From: Pseudomonadota bacterium
GTDB lineage: Bacteria > Myxococcota_A > UBA9160 > SZUA-336
DNA length: 64,000 nt
Direction of reading: 5' to 3'
Assembly: GCA_003247575.1 (NCBI GenBank)
Contig: QJZC01000027.1
Location: 1-64,000 of the forward strand
Shown here: piece by piece, positions 1 to 8,564 of the stretch
Numbering within the stretch: the stretch's first letter is position 1
Layout of the letters: the number at the start of each line of letters is the position of its first letter
The notes under the pieces: generated by a model
Told to the model about the DNA's origin: nothing
Seen by the model: the letters and a program-made list of their open reading frames with translations, nothing else
Database searches by the model: none
Made by a program: the position numbers and the translations under genes

Positions 1-1
1 C

Positions 2-106
2 TCCATCGTCCGCCATTTGGTGGAGTCGATGGGTGGCCAGATCGGCCTCGAGAGCATGCCGGGGAAGGGCTCTACCTTCAGTTTTACGTTGCCCTTGGAT
101 GGATAG
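2..106 (+). CDS. Sensor histidine kinase, C-terminal fragment (5' end outside window)
   Basis: Only the last 34 residues are present, in frame from base 2 to a TAG stop. They read as the end of a GHKL ATPase domain: an SIVRHLVESMGG helix, then a G2-type glycine box (PGKGSTFSFTLP). That ending is shared by most HisKA-type sensor kinases. A phosphate-type porin with a Pho-box-like promoter follows 120 bp downstream, so this could be PhoR, but nothing in the fragment itself proves this. Kinase identity is strong and the PhoR suggestion is inference from context. Confidence 0.75.
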   Translation, partial: SIVRHLVESMGGQIGLESMPGKGSTFSFTLPLDG

Positions 107-138
107 GCAGTGCGAACCGCGATTGCTCGTGCCTCTCA

Positions 139-192
139 GTTTCACGCGTCTGTAACAAACGCGTAACGCCTGCGCGGATCGGCGCGTATAGA
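139..192 (+). promoter_or_regulatory. Pho-box-like triple 11-bp repeat and -10 box upstream of the porin
   Basis: Three 7-bp units sit exactly 11 bp apart: GTTTCAC (139-145), CTGTAAC (150-156) and GCGTAAC (161-167). This 7+4+7 spacing is the PhoB Pho-box architecture (consensus units CTGTCAT or CTGTCAC). A TATAGA hexamer at 187-192 could be the -10 element, with the repeats replacing the -35. The -10 is about 19 bp from the last unit, somewhat farther than in classical E. coli Pho promoters. Regulation by PhoB is inferred. Confidence 0.5.
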
Positions 193-225
193 CTCCGCGA
201 CGTCTGATTTGAGAGGAGACGATTC

Positions 226-1623
226 ATGAGCGCATTCTTGCGCCAACTAGGCTTGCATCAAGCGATGGCGGCAACGTTTTGTTTGGGTGTGTCGGCATGG
301 GCGCCTTCGGATGCTCTCGCCGAGCCTACGGCCATGGAGGAGGTGCTCGGAATCCTGCGTGCCGAAGGTGTGATCGATCAAGCAGCCCAGGAGAAGCTGC
401 TGGCCAAGTACGCCGGGGAGCAGAAGCAGGCAGCGCAGGACGCCGCCGGCATTCTCGGAGGCTTCGAGTGGTCCGGAGACTTGCGCGTCCGCTACGAGGC
501 CTTCCGCTTCGATGAGGATGCTCTCGGTTCGGAGAGGGACGACCGCGATCGCTTTCGTTTCCGTGGCCGCTTCGGGTTCAAGAAGAAGGTCAACGACTGG
601 GTGAAAGTGGGAGTGCGTCTCGCAAGCGGAGGCGGGGACAAGGACAGCACGAATCAAACCTTGGGTGGGAACGACGACTTCGCCAACGACCAGATCTTCT
701 TCGATCGTGCCTGGATCGATCTCACGCTCATGAAGGGCCCCAAGTCCTCCGTGAATCTGGTCGCGGGCCGCGTCCCGAATCCCTACACGTGGAGTAATGG
801 AAAAGACCTGGTGCTCTGGGATGGGGACATCAATCCCGAGGGCGCCTATCTGAGCGCGTCGTACACGCCGACGGAGAAGTCCGAGCTGTTCTTCTCTTTC
901 GGAAGCTTCATCGCGCGCGAGAACAGCGGGGGCTCCGACCCCAAGATCGTCGGTACCCAGATCGGCTATACCGGGGGCTCAGGGAACCTCGGCTTCGGGA
1001 TCCGCACGAGCCTCTACGAGTATCGTTCCCTCGACGATGGATTCCTGACGGCTGCCTTCAGTGAGGGAAACGCCATCGGCAACTTTACCCGTGATGCCAT
1101 GGGGAACATCAATGCGTTGTCGGAAGATGGCGGGGCGTTCGACGATGGACGCGCACGCGTCGCAGACCTGACCGGCTTCCTTTCGCTCTCGGCCAGCGAT
1201 AGCCTGCCGATTCTGCTCTATGCCACCTACGCTCGGAACTTCGAGGCGGACTCGTTCACCTTCAACGACGGCACGAACGTGGTCGGCATCGACGACGAGG
1301 ACACCGCCTGGGGCATCGGGCTCGAGATCGGTGACAAAAAGAAGAATGTGAAGTTCGGCATCGGCTACTTCCATCTCGAAGCCAACTCGGTGGTTTCGCA
1401 GTTCACCGACAGCGACCTCTTCGACGGCCGCACGAATCGCGAGGGGTTCATCGTGTACCTGTCGCGTCAGGTAGCCAAGAACACCGAGTTCGGTCTCACC
1501 TACTTCGACGGCGACGAGATCGAGGACGATGGCGCATTCCTGGGATCCGCAGGTCCGATCGCACCGTCGCTGGCCGACGCCGATCGCCGCCGTCTGCAAG
1601 CCGACTTCCAGGTGAAGTTCTAG
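226..1623 (+). CDS. Outer-membrane porin, Porin_5-like (putative phosphate-starvation porin)
   Basis: A 465-residue outer-membrane beta-barrel protein. An N-terminal signal peptide (hydrophobic stretch around residues 13-30, cleavage near ALA-EP) is followed by a short helical segment (about 33-68) typical of this porin family. The rest alternates aromatic and polar residues as amphipathic strands, and the protein ends in the terminal Phe (QVKF) recognised by the BAM machinery. A GAGAGGAG ribosome site precedes the ATG. The promoter holds a Pho-box-like repeat and a strong hairpin terminator follows. The likely role is diffusion of an anion such as phosphate across the outer membrane. The family is visible from composition and layout, while substrate is inferred from the promoter and the nearby pst operon. 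Confidence 0.8.
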   Translation: MSAFLRQLGLHQAMAATFCLGVSAWAPSDALAEPTAMEEVLGILRAEGVIDQAAQEKLLAKYAGEQKQAAQDAAGILGGFEWSGDLRVRYEAFRFDEDALGSERDDRDRFRFRGRFGFKKKVNDWVKVGVRLASGGGDKDSTNQTLGGNDDFANDQIFFDRAWIDLTLMKGPKSSVNLVAGRVPNPYTWSNGKDLVLWDGDINPEGAYLSASYTPTEKSELFFSFGSFIARENSGGSDPKIVGTQIGYTGGSGNLGFGIRTSLYEYRSLDDGFLTAAFSEGNAIGNFTRDAMGNINALSEDGGAFDDGRARVADLTGFLSLSASDSLPILLYATYARNFEADSFTFNDGTNVVGIDDEDTAWGIGLEIGDKKKNVKFGIGYFHLEANSVVSQFTDSDLFDGRTNREGFIVYLSRQVAKNTEFGLTYFDGDEIEDDGAFLGSAGPIAPSLADADRRRLQADFQVKF

Positions 1624-1666
1624 GAACTCTCGCCACCTTCCCACCCAACGAGGCGTACCTAGCCGG

Positions 1667-1700
1667 GGCCCCGCACACGACCTGTGTGCGGGGCCTTTCC
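1667..1700 (+). terminator. Rho-independent-type terminator after the porin
   Basis: A 12-bp perfect stem (1667-1678 with 1684-1695) closes a 5-nt loop and is followed by a short pyrimidine run (TTTCC). It lies 44 bp past the porin stop. Confidence 0.75.
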
Positions 1701-2033
1701 TGCATGGAGGCGGCGGGGCGCCGTGCAGATCGCAGCGCTCCGTAGGTCGATAGGCGAGGAAGTCTGGCAGTCTGGTCGCGAGGGGATGATCTCCCGTATG
1801 CAATTTCCCCGAGGACGAGTTCCTTCAGGGCTTTGCCCGCTGGAGATCCGCTCGGGATTTGATTAAGACAAGAACTATGTAAAACAGCTGGAAGTGAGCG
1901 GGTAGATCGAAGACACTCCTGAACGAGTGTTGCGTGGGTGCGAAGCGGGGGTATCCACGCGCTGTGAATGGATGCGGTAGAGATCGCGCGGACCCGGGAG
2001 CTCCCAACGACACCCCCCAAGACTGGATGGGTG
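1701..2033. other. Intergenic region before the glycosyltransferase
   Basis: About 330 bp with no supported gene. It contains an AT-rich island around 1857-1890 (TTGATTAAGACAAG, then ATGTAAAAC) that stands out from the GC-rich surroundings and probably carries the promoter of the downstream glycosyltransferase. No canonical -35/-10 pair with good spacing could be assigned. Confidence 0.4.
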
Positions 2034-3419
2034 ATGCAGTTTCACGTTCTCTCATTCGAAGGCCCGGACCGCTACGCGCGGGCGGGGGGAATTGCCTCGA
2101 GGGTGCAAGGCCTCGTCGAAACCCTTGCGGAAAGCGGCTACGAGACGCACCTCTGGCTGGTAGGGGATCCCGAGCTGCCCGGCAACGAGCGACGAGACGA
2201 GCGCCTGATCTTTCACCGCTGGTGTCAGTGGATCAGCGCGCATCACCCCGGTGGGGTCTACGACGGCGAACTGGCCAAGGAGCAGGACTACTGCGCATCG
2301 CTACCGCCCTATCTCGTGGACTCGTGTATCGGACCGCAGGTCGCTGCGGGGCAGCCGGTCGTGGTGCTCGCCGAGGAGTGGCATACGGCACACGCGGTAC
2401 TTCATCTGGACTGGCTGCTGCGCCGCGCAGGCATTCGCGATCGTGTGACCCTGTGCTGGAACGCGAACAACACTTTCGGATTCGATCGGATCGACTGGGG
2501 GCGCCTGCGCGAAGCGGCGATCGTGACGACTGTGAGTCGTTACATGCGTCAACGCATGTGGGCCTTCGGGGTCGACCCGATCGTGATCCCCAACGGGCTC
2601 GGTCCCGAGGCGTACTCGCGCACCTCCGCTCAACAGGTGCAGCGCCTGCGCGAGCGTCTGGAGGGTCGCGCGGTCCTGACGAAGATGGCGCGCTTCGATC
2701 CGGACAAGCGATGGCTCCACGCGATCCACAGCGTCGCTCACCTGAAGGCGGAGGGCTCAGCTCCGCTCTTGATCGCGCGTGGAGGGCACGAAGCACATGG
2801 CACAGAAGTGTTGGCATGTGCGCGCGAGCTCGGCTTGCGCGTTGGGGAGCGGGCGGCGCTGCGCGCGGGTGGCGCGAGCCTGGTCGAGGCCCTGCAGGAT
2901 GTTGCAGACCTCGACGTCGTGCTGATCCAGTCGCACATCGACGCGAGTGCCCGGCGTGTCCTGTTTCGCGGAGCGGATGCGGTTCTCGCCAACAGCGCAC
3001 ACGAACCTTTCGGACTCGTCGGGCTGGAGACGATGGCGGCAGGTGGAGTTGCCTGCACGGGGGGAACGGGTGAGGACTACGTCATTCCCGGCCGTAACGC
3101 ACTGGTGCTGCAGACGGAGGATCCACGGGAGTTTCTGCGCCTGTTCGAGCGGCTTCGTGGCGATCCGGCCGCGGACTTGGGTCTGCGTCGCGCAGCGCGA
3201 CGCAGCTCGCGCGACTTTGCCTGGTCCGAGATCGTGAGCGGAACACTGTTACCGCACCTCGGTGTACCGTCCTCCGTGTCCCAGGCGGCGCGCAGTGATC
3301 TCACGCTCGCGAAGTCCCGCGCTCCAGCCAAGGTACGCGATCTGCGGAGCTGGTCACCTGGGCGCGTGCGGCCTGCGGTCTCGCCGGCGGCCCCTGAGCT
3401 GAGCGTAGGAGCCTCTTAG
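2034..3419 (+). CDS. Glycosyltransferase, GT4/GT5-like (GT-B fold)
   Basis: About 461 residues. The N-terminus (FEGPDRYARAGGIASRVQGL) matches the sugar-nucleotide loop at the start of starch/glycogen-synthase-like and GT4 enzymes. EEWHTAHA lies in the acceptor-side region, and a C-terminal Rossmann half contains NSAHEPFGLVGLETMAAGG, the E-x7-E-type nucleotide-sugar motif. It should transfer a sugar from an NDP-sugar to a glycan or other acceptor in the cytoplasm. Substrate is unknown. An in-frame ATG exists at 1968, but family similarity begins at the second ATG (2034), so the shorter start is chosen. The gene converges on aspS with a 26-bp gap. Confidence 0.75.
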   Translation: MQFHVLSFEGPDRYARAGGIASRVQGLVETLAESGYETHLWLVGDPELPGNERRDERLIFHRWCQWISAHHPGGVYDGELAKEQDYCASLPPYLVDSCIGPQVAAGQPVVVLAEEWHTAHAVLHLDWLLRRAGIRDRVTLCWNANNTFGFDRIDWGRLREAAIVTTVSRYMRQRMWAFGVDPIVIPNGLGPEAYSRTSAQQVQRLRERLEGRAVLTKMARFDPDKRWLHAIHSVAHLKAEGSAPLLIARGGHEAHGTEVLACARELGLRVGERAALRAGGASLVEALQDVADLDVVLIQSHIDASARRVLFRGADAVLANSAHEPFGLVGLETMAAGGVACTGGTGEDYVIPGRNALVLQTEDPREFLRLFERLRGDPAADLGLRRAARRSSRDFAWSEIVSGTLLPHLGVPSSVSQAARSDLTLAKSRAPAKVRDLRSWSPGRVRPAVSPAAPELSVGAS

Positions 3420-3445
3420 CCGAAGACGCAGGGGGCAGCGAACAT

Positions 3446-5248
3446 TCAGCTCTCTCGATCTTCCTCGGTCGGCTCCGGCAGTTGCAGGGCGATCGAGAGC
3501 TCACGGAGCTGATCCGGGTGGACCTCGGATGGGGCTCCCATCATGAGATCCTGCGCATTCTGTGTCATCGGAAAGGCGATGACCTCGCGCAGGTTCCTCT
3601 GCTGGGTCAACAGCATCACGATTCTGTCGATCCCAGGAGCCAAGCCTCCATGCGGGGGAGCTCCCATCTTGAGGGCTCGGATCATTCCACCAAACTCGTG
3701 ATCCACCTGCGGCGGGGAGTACCCGGCGATGCCGAAGGCGCGGTACATGATCTCCGGCACGTGGTTCCGGATTGCGCCACTCGACAGCTCGACGCCGTTG
3801 CAGACCAGATCGTATTGGTACGCGAGGATGTTTCCGGGGTCCAATTTCTCGAGCGAGTCGAGTCCACCTTGGGGCATCGAGAACGGGTTGTGGCTGAACT
3901 GCCAGCTGGAGTCGTCTCCGCGCTCATACATGGGGAAGTCGACGATCCAGCAGAACGCGAACTGCTGCTCGTCGCGCAGGTCGAGCAGGTCGGCGAGGTG
4001 CAGCCGCAGCGCGCCGGCCAGCTCTGCGGCCTTGCGTGGCTGGTCTGCGACGAACAGCAGGGCATGATCGTTTCCCACCCCGGGAAGCTCGCGGAGCGCC
4101 GCTACGATCTCGGGCTCGATCGCGGACGCGATCGGTCCGCGCGCTTCGTGCTCGTCGAGAATCAGGTACGCCAGCCCGCGGCCGCCTGCGCCCTTGATGA
4201 AGCGTTCGAGCTTGTCGAAGAAGGTGCGGCTCTGCGCACTTGCGTTCGGTAGGGACAGTACTCGCACGGCTCCATCGCGCTCGACGACCGACCGGAATAC
4301 GCGCAGCTTCGAGCTGCGGAACAGCTCGCTGACGTCTTGGATCTCGAGTTCGAAGCGCAGATCGGGCTTGTCGCTCCCGTAGCGCAGCATCGCTTCCGCG
4401 TAGGGAATCCGCGGGAACGGAGTGCTCGTGACCGGCCACTCGCCGAACTCGTCGAAGACGCCGTACATCACCGCTTCTACAGCCGCGAAGACATCCTCCT
4501 GAGAGACGAACGACATCTCCAGGTCCAGCTGGTAGAACTCGCCCGGGGAGCGGTCGGCGCGTGCGTCTTCGTCGCGAAAGCAAGGTGCGATCTGGAAGTA
4601 GCGGTCGAAGCCAGCCATCATGAGCAGCTGTTTGAACTGCTGGGGCGCTTGTGGAAGGGCGTAGAACTTCCCGGGGTGCAGTCGGCTCGGGACCAGGTAG
4701 TCGCGTGCTCCCTCTGGAGAGCTGCTCGTCAGGATCGGCGTCTGGAACTCGTGAAAGCCGAGCTCGAGCATGCGACGACGCAGGCTCGCAATGATCTGCG
4801 CCCGCTTCATGATGCGCGCGTGGAGAGACGCACGGCGCAGATCGAGGAAGCGGTACTGCAGGCGCGTAGCTTCGGGCGCCTCCTGTTCGTCGGCGATCGA
4901 GAGAGGCAGAGGATCCGCTCGGCTCAGCACCTCGAGGCCGTCCACGCGCACTTCGACCTCGCCCGTTTCGAGCGAGGGATTGAGGGTGTCCTCGGGTCTC
5001 TGTTCTACCGGCCCGTCGATTCGGATCACCGATTCCCGCGGTACGGCGGTCGCCTCGTCGAAGACGGGCGAGGCGGGTGAAACCACGACCTGGGTGATTC
5101 CGTAATGATCTCTTAGATCGATGAACAGAATCCCGCCGTGGTCACGCTTTGCGTGCACCCAGCCGGATAGGCGTGTGCGTACGCCGATGTCGGACTTTCT
5201 GAGTGCGCCGCAGGTGTGGGTTCGGTAGGGGTGGAGCTGATCGGCCAC
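3446..5248 (-). CDS. aspS: Aspartate--tRNA ligase
   Basis: A 600-residue class II aminoacyl-tRNA synthetase that charges tRNA-Asp. The N-terminal OB-fold anticodon-binding domain includes [19 protein letters not shown]. The catalytic domain follows with class II motifs ([19 protein letters not shown] in motif 2; [12 protein letters not shown] in motif 3), and the bacterial GAD insertion lies between. Length is normal for bacterial AspRS. The reading frame is open upstream to 5299, but a GTG at 5248 is preceded by a perfect AAGGAGG (5254-5260) with 5-nt spacing, so the GTG is taken as start. Whether it is discriminating or also charges tRNA-Asn cannot be told here. Confidence 0.97.
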   Translation of the reverse strand: MADQLHPYRTHTCGALRKSDIGVRTRLSGWVHAKRDHGGILFIDLRDHYGITQVVVSPASPVFDEATAVPRESVIRIDGPVEQRPEDTLNPSLETGEVEVRVDGLEVLSRADPLPLSIADEQEAPEATRLQYRFLDLRRASLHARIMKRAQIIASLRRRMLELGFHEFQTPILTSSSPEGARDYLVPSRLHPGKFYALPQAPQQFKQLLMMAGFDRYFQIAPCFRDEDARADRSPGEFYQLDLEMSFVSQEDVFAAVEAVMYGVFDEFGEWPVTSTPFPRIPYAEAMLRYGSDKPDLRFELEIQDVSELFRSSKLRVFRSVVERDGAVRVLSLPNASAQSRTFFDKLERFIKGAGGRGLAYLILDEHEARGPIASAIEPEIVAALRELPGVGNDHALLFVADQPRKAAELAGALRLHLADLLDLRDEQQFAFCWIVDFPMYERGDDSSWQFSHNPFSMPQGGLDSLEKLDPGNILAYQYDLVCNGVELSSGAIRNHVPEIMYRAFGIAGYSPPQVDHEFGGMIRALKMGAPPHGGLAPGIDRIVMLLTQQRNLREVIAFPMTQNAQDLMMGAPSEVHPDQLRELSIALQLPEPTEEDRES

Positions 5249-5367
5249 GACTTCCTCCTTGGGCGGGCGCGAGTCTAACCGAAAGCGCCCACCCAGCAAA
5301 CGCGGGTGTCCGCTCTATGGAGCCGCGGTGCGGGGGCAAAGATGTCGTGGAGCCGCCCGCGGAGCTG

Positions 5368-5403
5368 CCCCGTGGGCCCCGTGGGCCCCGTGGGCGCGGT
5401 GGG
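5368..5403. repeat. 9-bp tandem repeat (CCCCGTGGG), 3 perfect copies plus 1 degenerate
   Basis: Units at 5368-5376, 5377-5385 and 5386-5394 are identical. A fourth, CGCGGTGGG (5395-5403), differs at two positions. It lies in the aspS-arsR divergent intergenic region. Confidence 0.8.
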
Positions 5404-5433
5404 GAGGCTCGTGTAGGCCGGGCCGTGAGGGGG

Positions 5434-5469
5434 TTGCGTATCAGTTGCAGTTCATATAAAAGAGCGCTC
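5434..5469 (+). promoter_or_regulatory. Candidate promoter/operator of the ArsR-family gene
   Basis: TTGCGT (5434-5439) and TATAAA (5455-5460) are separated by 15 bp. A perfect 8-bp palindrome GAGCGCTC (5462-5469) sits right after the -10, where a repressor would block transcription. This short AT-rich patch stands out in the GC-rich 300-bp gap between aspS and arsR. The rest of the gap holds only the 9-bp tandem repeat. Confidence 0.4.
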
Positions 5470-5548
5470 ATCTATTGCGGTGCTGTCCGGCGCATGGCTC
5501 CAGCGTCGCGCGAAGCTCTGGCGAACTCTGGCGGAGGGACGAGGTGGA

Positions 5549-5926
5549 ATGATGCAGGCGAGTTCAGACTGTGCGAGCAAGCTCAGGGTGTTGGCGGATC
5601 CGACCCGGCTGCGCGTGGTCGAGGCCCTCATGGAGCAGCCGCGCTGTGTGCACGAGCTCATGAGCCTGCTCGAGGTCGAGCAGAGTCTGCTCTCTCACCA
5701 TCTGCGCGTTCTGCGCGAGGCGGGGCTCGTCAACGGTGTCCGGAAGGGGCGAGCGGTTCTCTACGGTCTCGCTCCCGAGGCAGAGGTGGACGCGGCTGCG
5801 ATCGATCTCGGTTGCTGCCGGTTGTCGTTCGATCCAGCGGGCTCGAGACGCACCTCGACCTCGGGGCGCGCTCGTAGAAGTCGCAAGACGGCCCTGGGGG
5901 ACGCCGCCGCCGAAAGGCGGCGCTGA
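5549..5926 (+). CDS. ArsR/SmtB-family winged-helix regulator
   Basis: About 125 residues. The core is a typical ArsR helix-turn-helix: ALMEQPRCVHELMSLL, then VEQSLLSHHLRVLREAGLVNGVRKGRAVLYGL. Cysteines occur in the N-terminal SDCASK, in PRCVHE and as a CC pair in DLGCCRL, which could bind metal or metalloid, though the classical ELCVCDL pattern is not kept. The tail is Arg/Ser-rich. An ATG-ATG pair at 5549 follows a GAGGTGG site, and the frame opens earlier at 5480. It lies 71 bp upstream of pstS in the same direction, so it may control the phosphate ABC genes. Ligand is unknown. Confidence 0.85.
   Translation: MMQASSDCASKLRVLADPTRLRVVEALMEQPRCVHELMSLLEVEQSLLSHHLRVLREAGLVNGVRKGRAVLYGLAPEAEVDAAAIDLGCCRLSFDPAGSRRTSTSGRARRSRKTALGDAAAERRR
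5905..5922 (+). other. Stem-loop at the 3' end of the arsR gene
   Basis: A 7-bp perfect GC stem (5905-5911 with 5916-5922) closes a GAAA tetraloop. No T-run follows, so it is more likely an mRNA-stabilising or processing element between arsR and pstS than a terminator. Confidence 0.45.
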
Positions 5927-5997
5927 GACCAGCGACGGAAAGGTTCCAGACCCTTCGGTGCAAGGCACTCGGAGGCATGAGAGATCGGAGATCGTAG

Positions 5998-6801
5998 ATG
6001 CGGATTCGGGGTTTTGTTGCAGGGCTTGCGTTTGCGTTGCTGGCGTGCGGGGGTACGGATCAAGCTGCGATCGTCGTGACCGGGTCGAGCACGGTCGCGC
6101 CGCTGATGGCCGAAATCGCGCGTCGGTTCGAGGAGCAGCACCCAGGAGTGCGGGTGGACGTGCAGACCGGCGGATCTTCGCGCGGAATCTCGGACGCGCG
6201 TAAGGGACTGGCAGACGTCGGCATGGTATCGCGCGCACCCAAGGACTCCGAGTCGGATCTGCGCTGGTTCATGGTGGCCCGCGACGGGGTCAGCCTGATC
6301 GTCGACGCGAGCAATTCCGTTCCCGGTCTGTCGAAGGAGCAGGTGCGCCGAATCTATCGACGCGAGATCTCCAACTGGTCCGAGGTGGGCGGACCGGACC
6401 TGCCGATCACGCTCGTCCACAAGGCACAGGGCCGCTCCACGCTCGAAGTATTCCTCGAGTACTTCGAGCTCGAGGACAAGGAGATCTCGCCCGATGTGGT
6501 CGTCGGGGACAACGAGCAAGGAATCAAGACCGTGGCCGGGGATCCGCGCGCCATAGGTTACGTATCCGTCGGTACCGCCGAGTACGAGGCAGGCCGCGGT
6601 ACGTCGATTCGCCTCGTGCCGCTCGACGGGGTCGAAGCCAGCGTCGCGTCGGTCGGGCAGGGAAGGTTTCCCCTCTCGCGTCAGCTCAACATCGTCACAT
6701 CTGACGAGCCGCAAGGGATCGTCGCCGAGTTGATTCAGTTCGCGAGTTCCGAGCAGGTTCACGATCTCGTGGAGGCTCAGTTCTTTGTTCCAGTGGAGTA
6801 A
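5998..6801 (+). CDS. pstS: Phosphate ABC transporter, substrate-binding lipoprotein
   Basis: A 267-residue PBP_like protein. The short signal peptide ends in a lipobox (LLAC, Cys at about residue 18), so it is predicted to be a lipid-anchored periplasmic protein. The mature start, VTGSSTVAPLM, is the anion-binding loop of PstS-type proteins. GGSSRGISDARKGLADVGMVSR forms the second phosphate-contacting segment, and IGYVSVG follows later. It captures phosphate and delivers it to PstCA. The downstream pstC frame overlaps its end by up to 17 bp, which indicates translational coupling. The protein is at the short end of the family. A specificity other than phosphate cannot be excluded but the complete pstCAB behind it supports Pi. 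Confidence 0.9.
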   Translation: MRIRGFVAGLAFALLACGGTDQAAIVVTGSSTVAPLMAEIARRFEEQHPGVRVDVQTGGSSRGISDARKGLADVGMVSRAPKDSESDLRWFMVARDGVSLIVDASNSVPGLSKEQVRRIYRREISNWSEVGGPDLPITLVHKAQGRSTLEVFLEYFELEDKEISPDVVVGDNEQGIKTVAGDPRAIGYVSVGTAEYEAGRGTSIRLVPLDGVEASVASVGQGRFPLSRQLNIVTSDEPQGIVAELIQFASSEQVHDLVEAQFFVPVE

Positions 6802-7666
6802 GGACCATCTGCTGCTGTTGTGGCTGCGCTTGGCGGCGTCGGTCTGTGCGGCGATCCTACTGCTCGTAGCGGGGTTCGTGTTGCTCGAGGCCTTCGAGGC
6901 CCTGCGCGACATCGGTCCGGTGCGCTTCGCGGCCGACGCTTCGTGGCACCCTGCCAGCGAAGCCGATCAGGGATTGTACAACCTGGTCCCGATGCTCTCG
7001 GCCACGCTCTTCGCCACGCTCGGAGCCGTGTTGCTGGCCGGGCCGCTGGGAATTGCGTCGGCGCTCTTCTGTCAGTTCTACGCTCCGGCCTGGGTTGCGC
7101 AGCTGCAGCGTCGGATCATCGGGCTGCTGTCTGGGATCCCCTCGGTGGTCTACGGTTTCTGGGGGTTGGTCGTTCTGGTTCCCTTGATTCGACTGCAGGC
7201 GCCCCCCGGTCCCAGCCTGCTTGCCGGCATCCTCATCCTGGCCATCATGATCGTGCCGACGGTTGCGCTGATTGCGGAGAGCAGCTTGGCCGCGGTGCCC
7301 GAGGCCTATCTCCTGGGCGCGAACGCGCTCGGCATCTCGCGAGTGGGCATCATCTTTCGTGTGGCGATTCCTGCCGCGCGCTCTGGGCTGCTGACTGCGG
7401 TGATCCTCGGAGCAGGACGCGCGATCGGGGAGACGATGGCGATCTTGATGGTGTGCGGGAACGTCGTGGCGGTACCCGAGAGTGTCTTTGCGCCCGTGCG
7501 AACCCTGACCGCGAACATTGCACTCGAGATGGCCTATGCGATGGGCGACCATCGTTCGGCGTTGTTCGTCACCGGTGTCGTCCTTCTGGTAATGGTCGTC
7601 GGGCTGGTCGCAGTTACCGCGAGCTTCGCCACCGAGACCACACATGCCGAGAGCACGCATGGCTAG
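6785..7666 (+). CDS. pstC: Phosphate ABC transporter permease PstC
   Basis: About 290 residues with six predicted membrane helices. The permease signature is GANALGISRVGIIFRVAIPAARSGLLTAVILGAGRAIGETMA, the EAA loop that contacts PstB. GIPSVVYGFWGL is a hallmark of Pst permeases. The frame has TTG at 6785 (overlapping pstS by 17 bp) and another TTG at 6818. An AAGGA at 6800-6804 favours a start near the second, so the exact start is uncertain. It pairs with PstA to form the inner-membrane channel. Confidence 0.9.
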   Translation: MFQWSKDHLLLLWLRLAASVCAAILLLVAGFVLLEAFEALRDIGPVRFAADASWHPASEADQGLYNLVPMLSATLFATLGAVLLAGPLGIASALFCQFYAPAWVAQLQRRIIGLLSGIPSVVYGFWGLVVLVPLIRLQAPPGPSLLAGILILAIMIVPTVALIAESSLAAVPEAYLLGANALGISRVGIIFRVAIPAARSGLLTAVILGAGRAIGETMAILMVCGNVVAVPESVFAPVRTLTANIALEMAYAMGDHRSALFVTGVVLLVMVVGLVAVTASFATETTHAESTHG

Positions 7667-8564
7667 GGGGATGGTGCAGACTTCCGGCGTCTCCCCGATG
7701 ACGCGCCAGCCACGTCAGCGACACGCGCGCTGGCTCGATGGCACGGTTCGAGCCGTGGTCGGCCTCTGCGTGGCCGCGGTGGTCGGGGTGTTCTGCTGGA
7801 TCGTGGGCGATCTGCTCCTCGTCGGTGTGCCAGAGCTCTCCTGGGGGTTCCTGGTCGAGGCACCGATCGATTCGGGCCGTTCTGGTGGCATCGCACCGAT
7901 CCTCGTCTCCACCTTGGCGATCCTCGCGGTCTGCCTGGGGGTCTCGCTGCCGCTCGGCACCTCGGCCGCGCTGTTGCTGTCGGAGCTCGCGGCGACGGAC
8001 GTGCGGCTGGTGCGGGTGGTCCGCCGGAGTCTCGACGTGCTTGCTGGCGTACCGTCGATCGTCTTCGGGCTCTTCGGCAACGCATTCTTCTGTGTCGCTC
8101 TCGGGCTCGGTTTCTCGATCCTCTCGGGAGGCTTGACCCTCGCTTGCATGGTTCTCCCGATCCTGATCCGAGCGACCGAGGAAGGGCTGCGCTCGGTGCC
8201 CAGCGACTACCGACATGCCGCGGCAGCGCTGGGAATCACACGGACCCGCACCATCTGGAAGGTCTTGCTGCCGGCCGCTCTGCCCGGCCTGGTCGTGGGG
8301 CTCGTGCTCGGGATCGGCCGTGCGGTCGCGGAGACCGCCGCGCTCATCTTCACCAGCGGGTACGTCGCACGCATACCGACGTCGCTCCTCGACTCCGGTC
8401 GTTCGCTCTCGCTGCACATCTACGACCTCTCGATGAACGTGGCCGGGGGCGAGCCGAAGGCCTACGCCAGTGCTCTCGTGCTGCTGATGCTGCTGCTGGG
8501 ACTGATCTCGATGGCACTCTCGATCTCCGATCGCTGGCTCTCGCGGCGCATGGTGCACACATGA
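7644..8564 (+). CDS. pstA: Phosphate ABC transporter permease PstA
   Basis: Up to 306 residues with six membrane helices. Diagnostic segments are GVPSIVFGLFG and AAAALGITRTRTIWKVLLPAALPGLVVGLVLGIGRAVAETAALIFTSG. It partners PstC. The frame overlaps the end of pstC by 23 bp. In-frame ATGs at 7659, 7671 and 7698 are alternatives, and the first ten or so residues look non-conserved. The stop overlaps the pstB start as ATGA. Confidence 0.9.
   Translation: MPRARMARGMVQTSGVSPMTRQPRQRHARWLDGTVRAVVGLCVAAVVGVFCWIVGDLLLVGVPELSWGFLVEAPIDSGRSGGIAPILVSTLAILAVCLGVSLPLGTSAALLLSELAATDVRLVRVVRRSLDVLAGVPSIVFGLFGNAFFCVALGLGFSILSGGLTLACMVLPILIRATEEGLRSVPSDYRHAAAALGITRTRTIWKVLLPAALPGLVVGLVLGIGRAVAETAALIFTSGYVARIPTSLLDSGRSLSLHIYDLSMNVAGGEPKAYASALVLLMLLLGLISMALSISDRWLSRRMVHT

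Noticed and set aside
247-657. Open frame on the opposite strand of the porin
   Set aside because: It lies fully inside the porin in an antisense frame, with no domain and no ribosome site.
1934-3073. Long plus-strand frame across the glycosyltransferase
   Set aside because: Arg/Pro-rich composition and overlap with a recognisable enzyme in another frame show it is a shadow.
5905-5922. Rho-independent terminator between arsR and pstS
   Set aside because: The hairpin is strong but lacks a T-run and overlaps the arsR coding end; kept only as a stem-loop.
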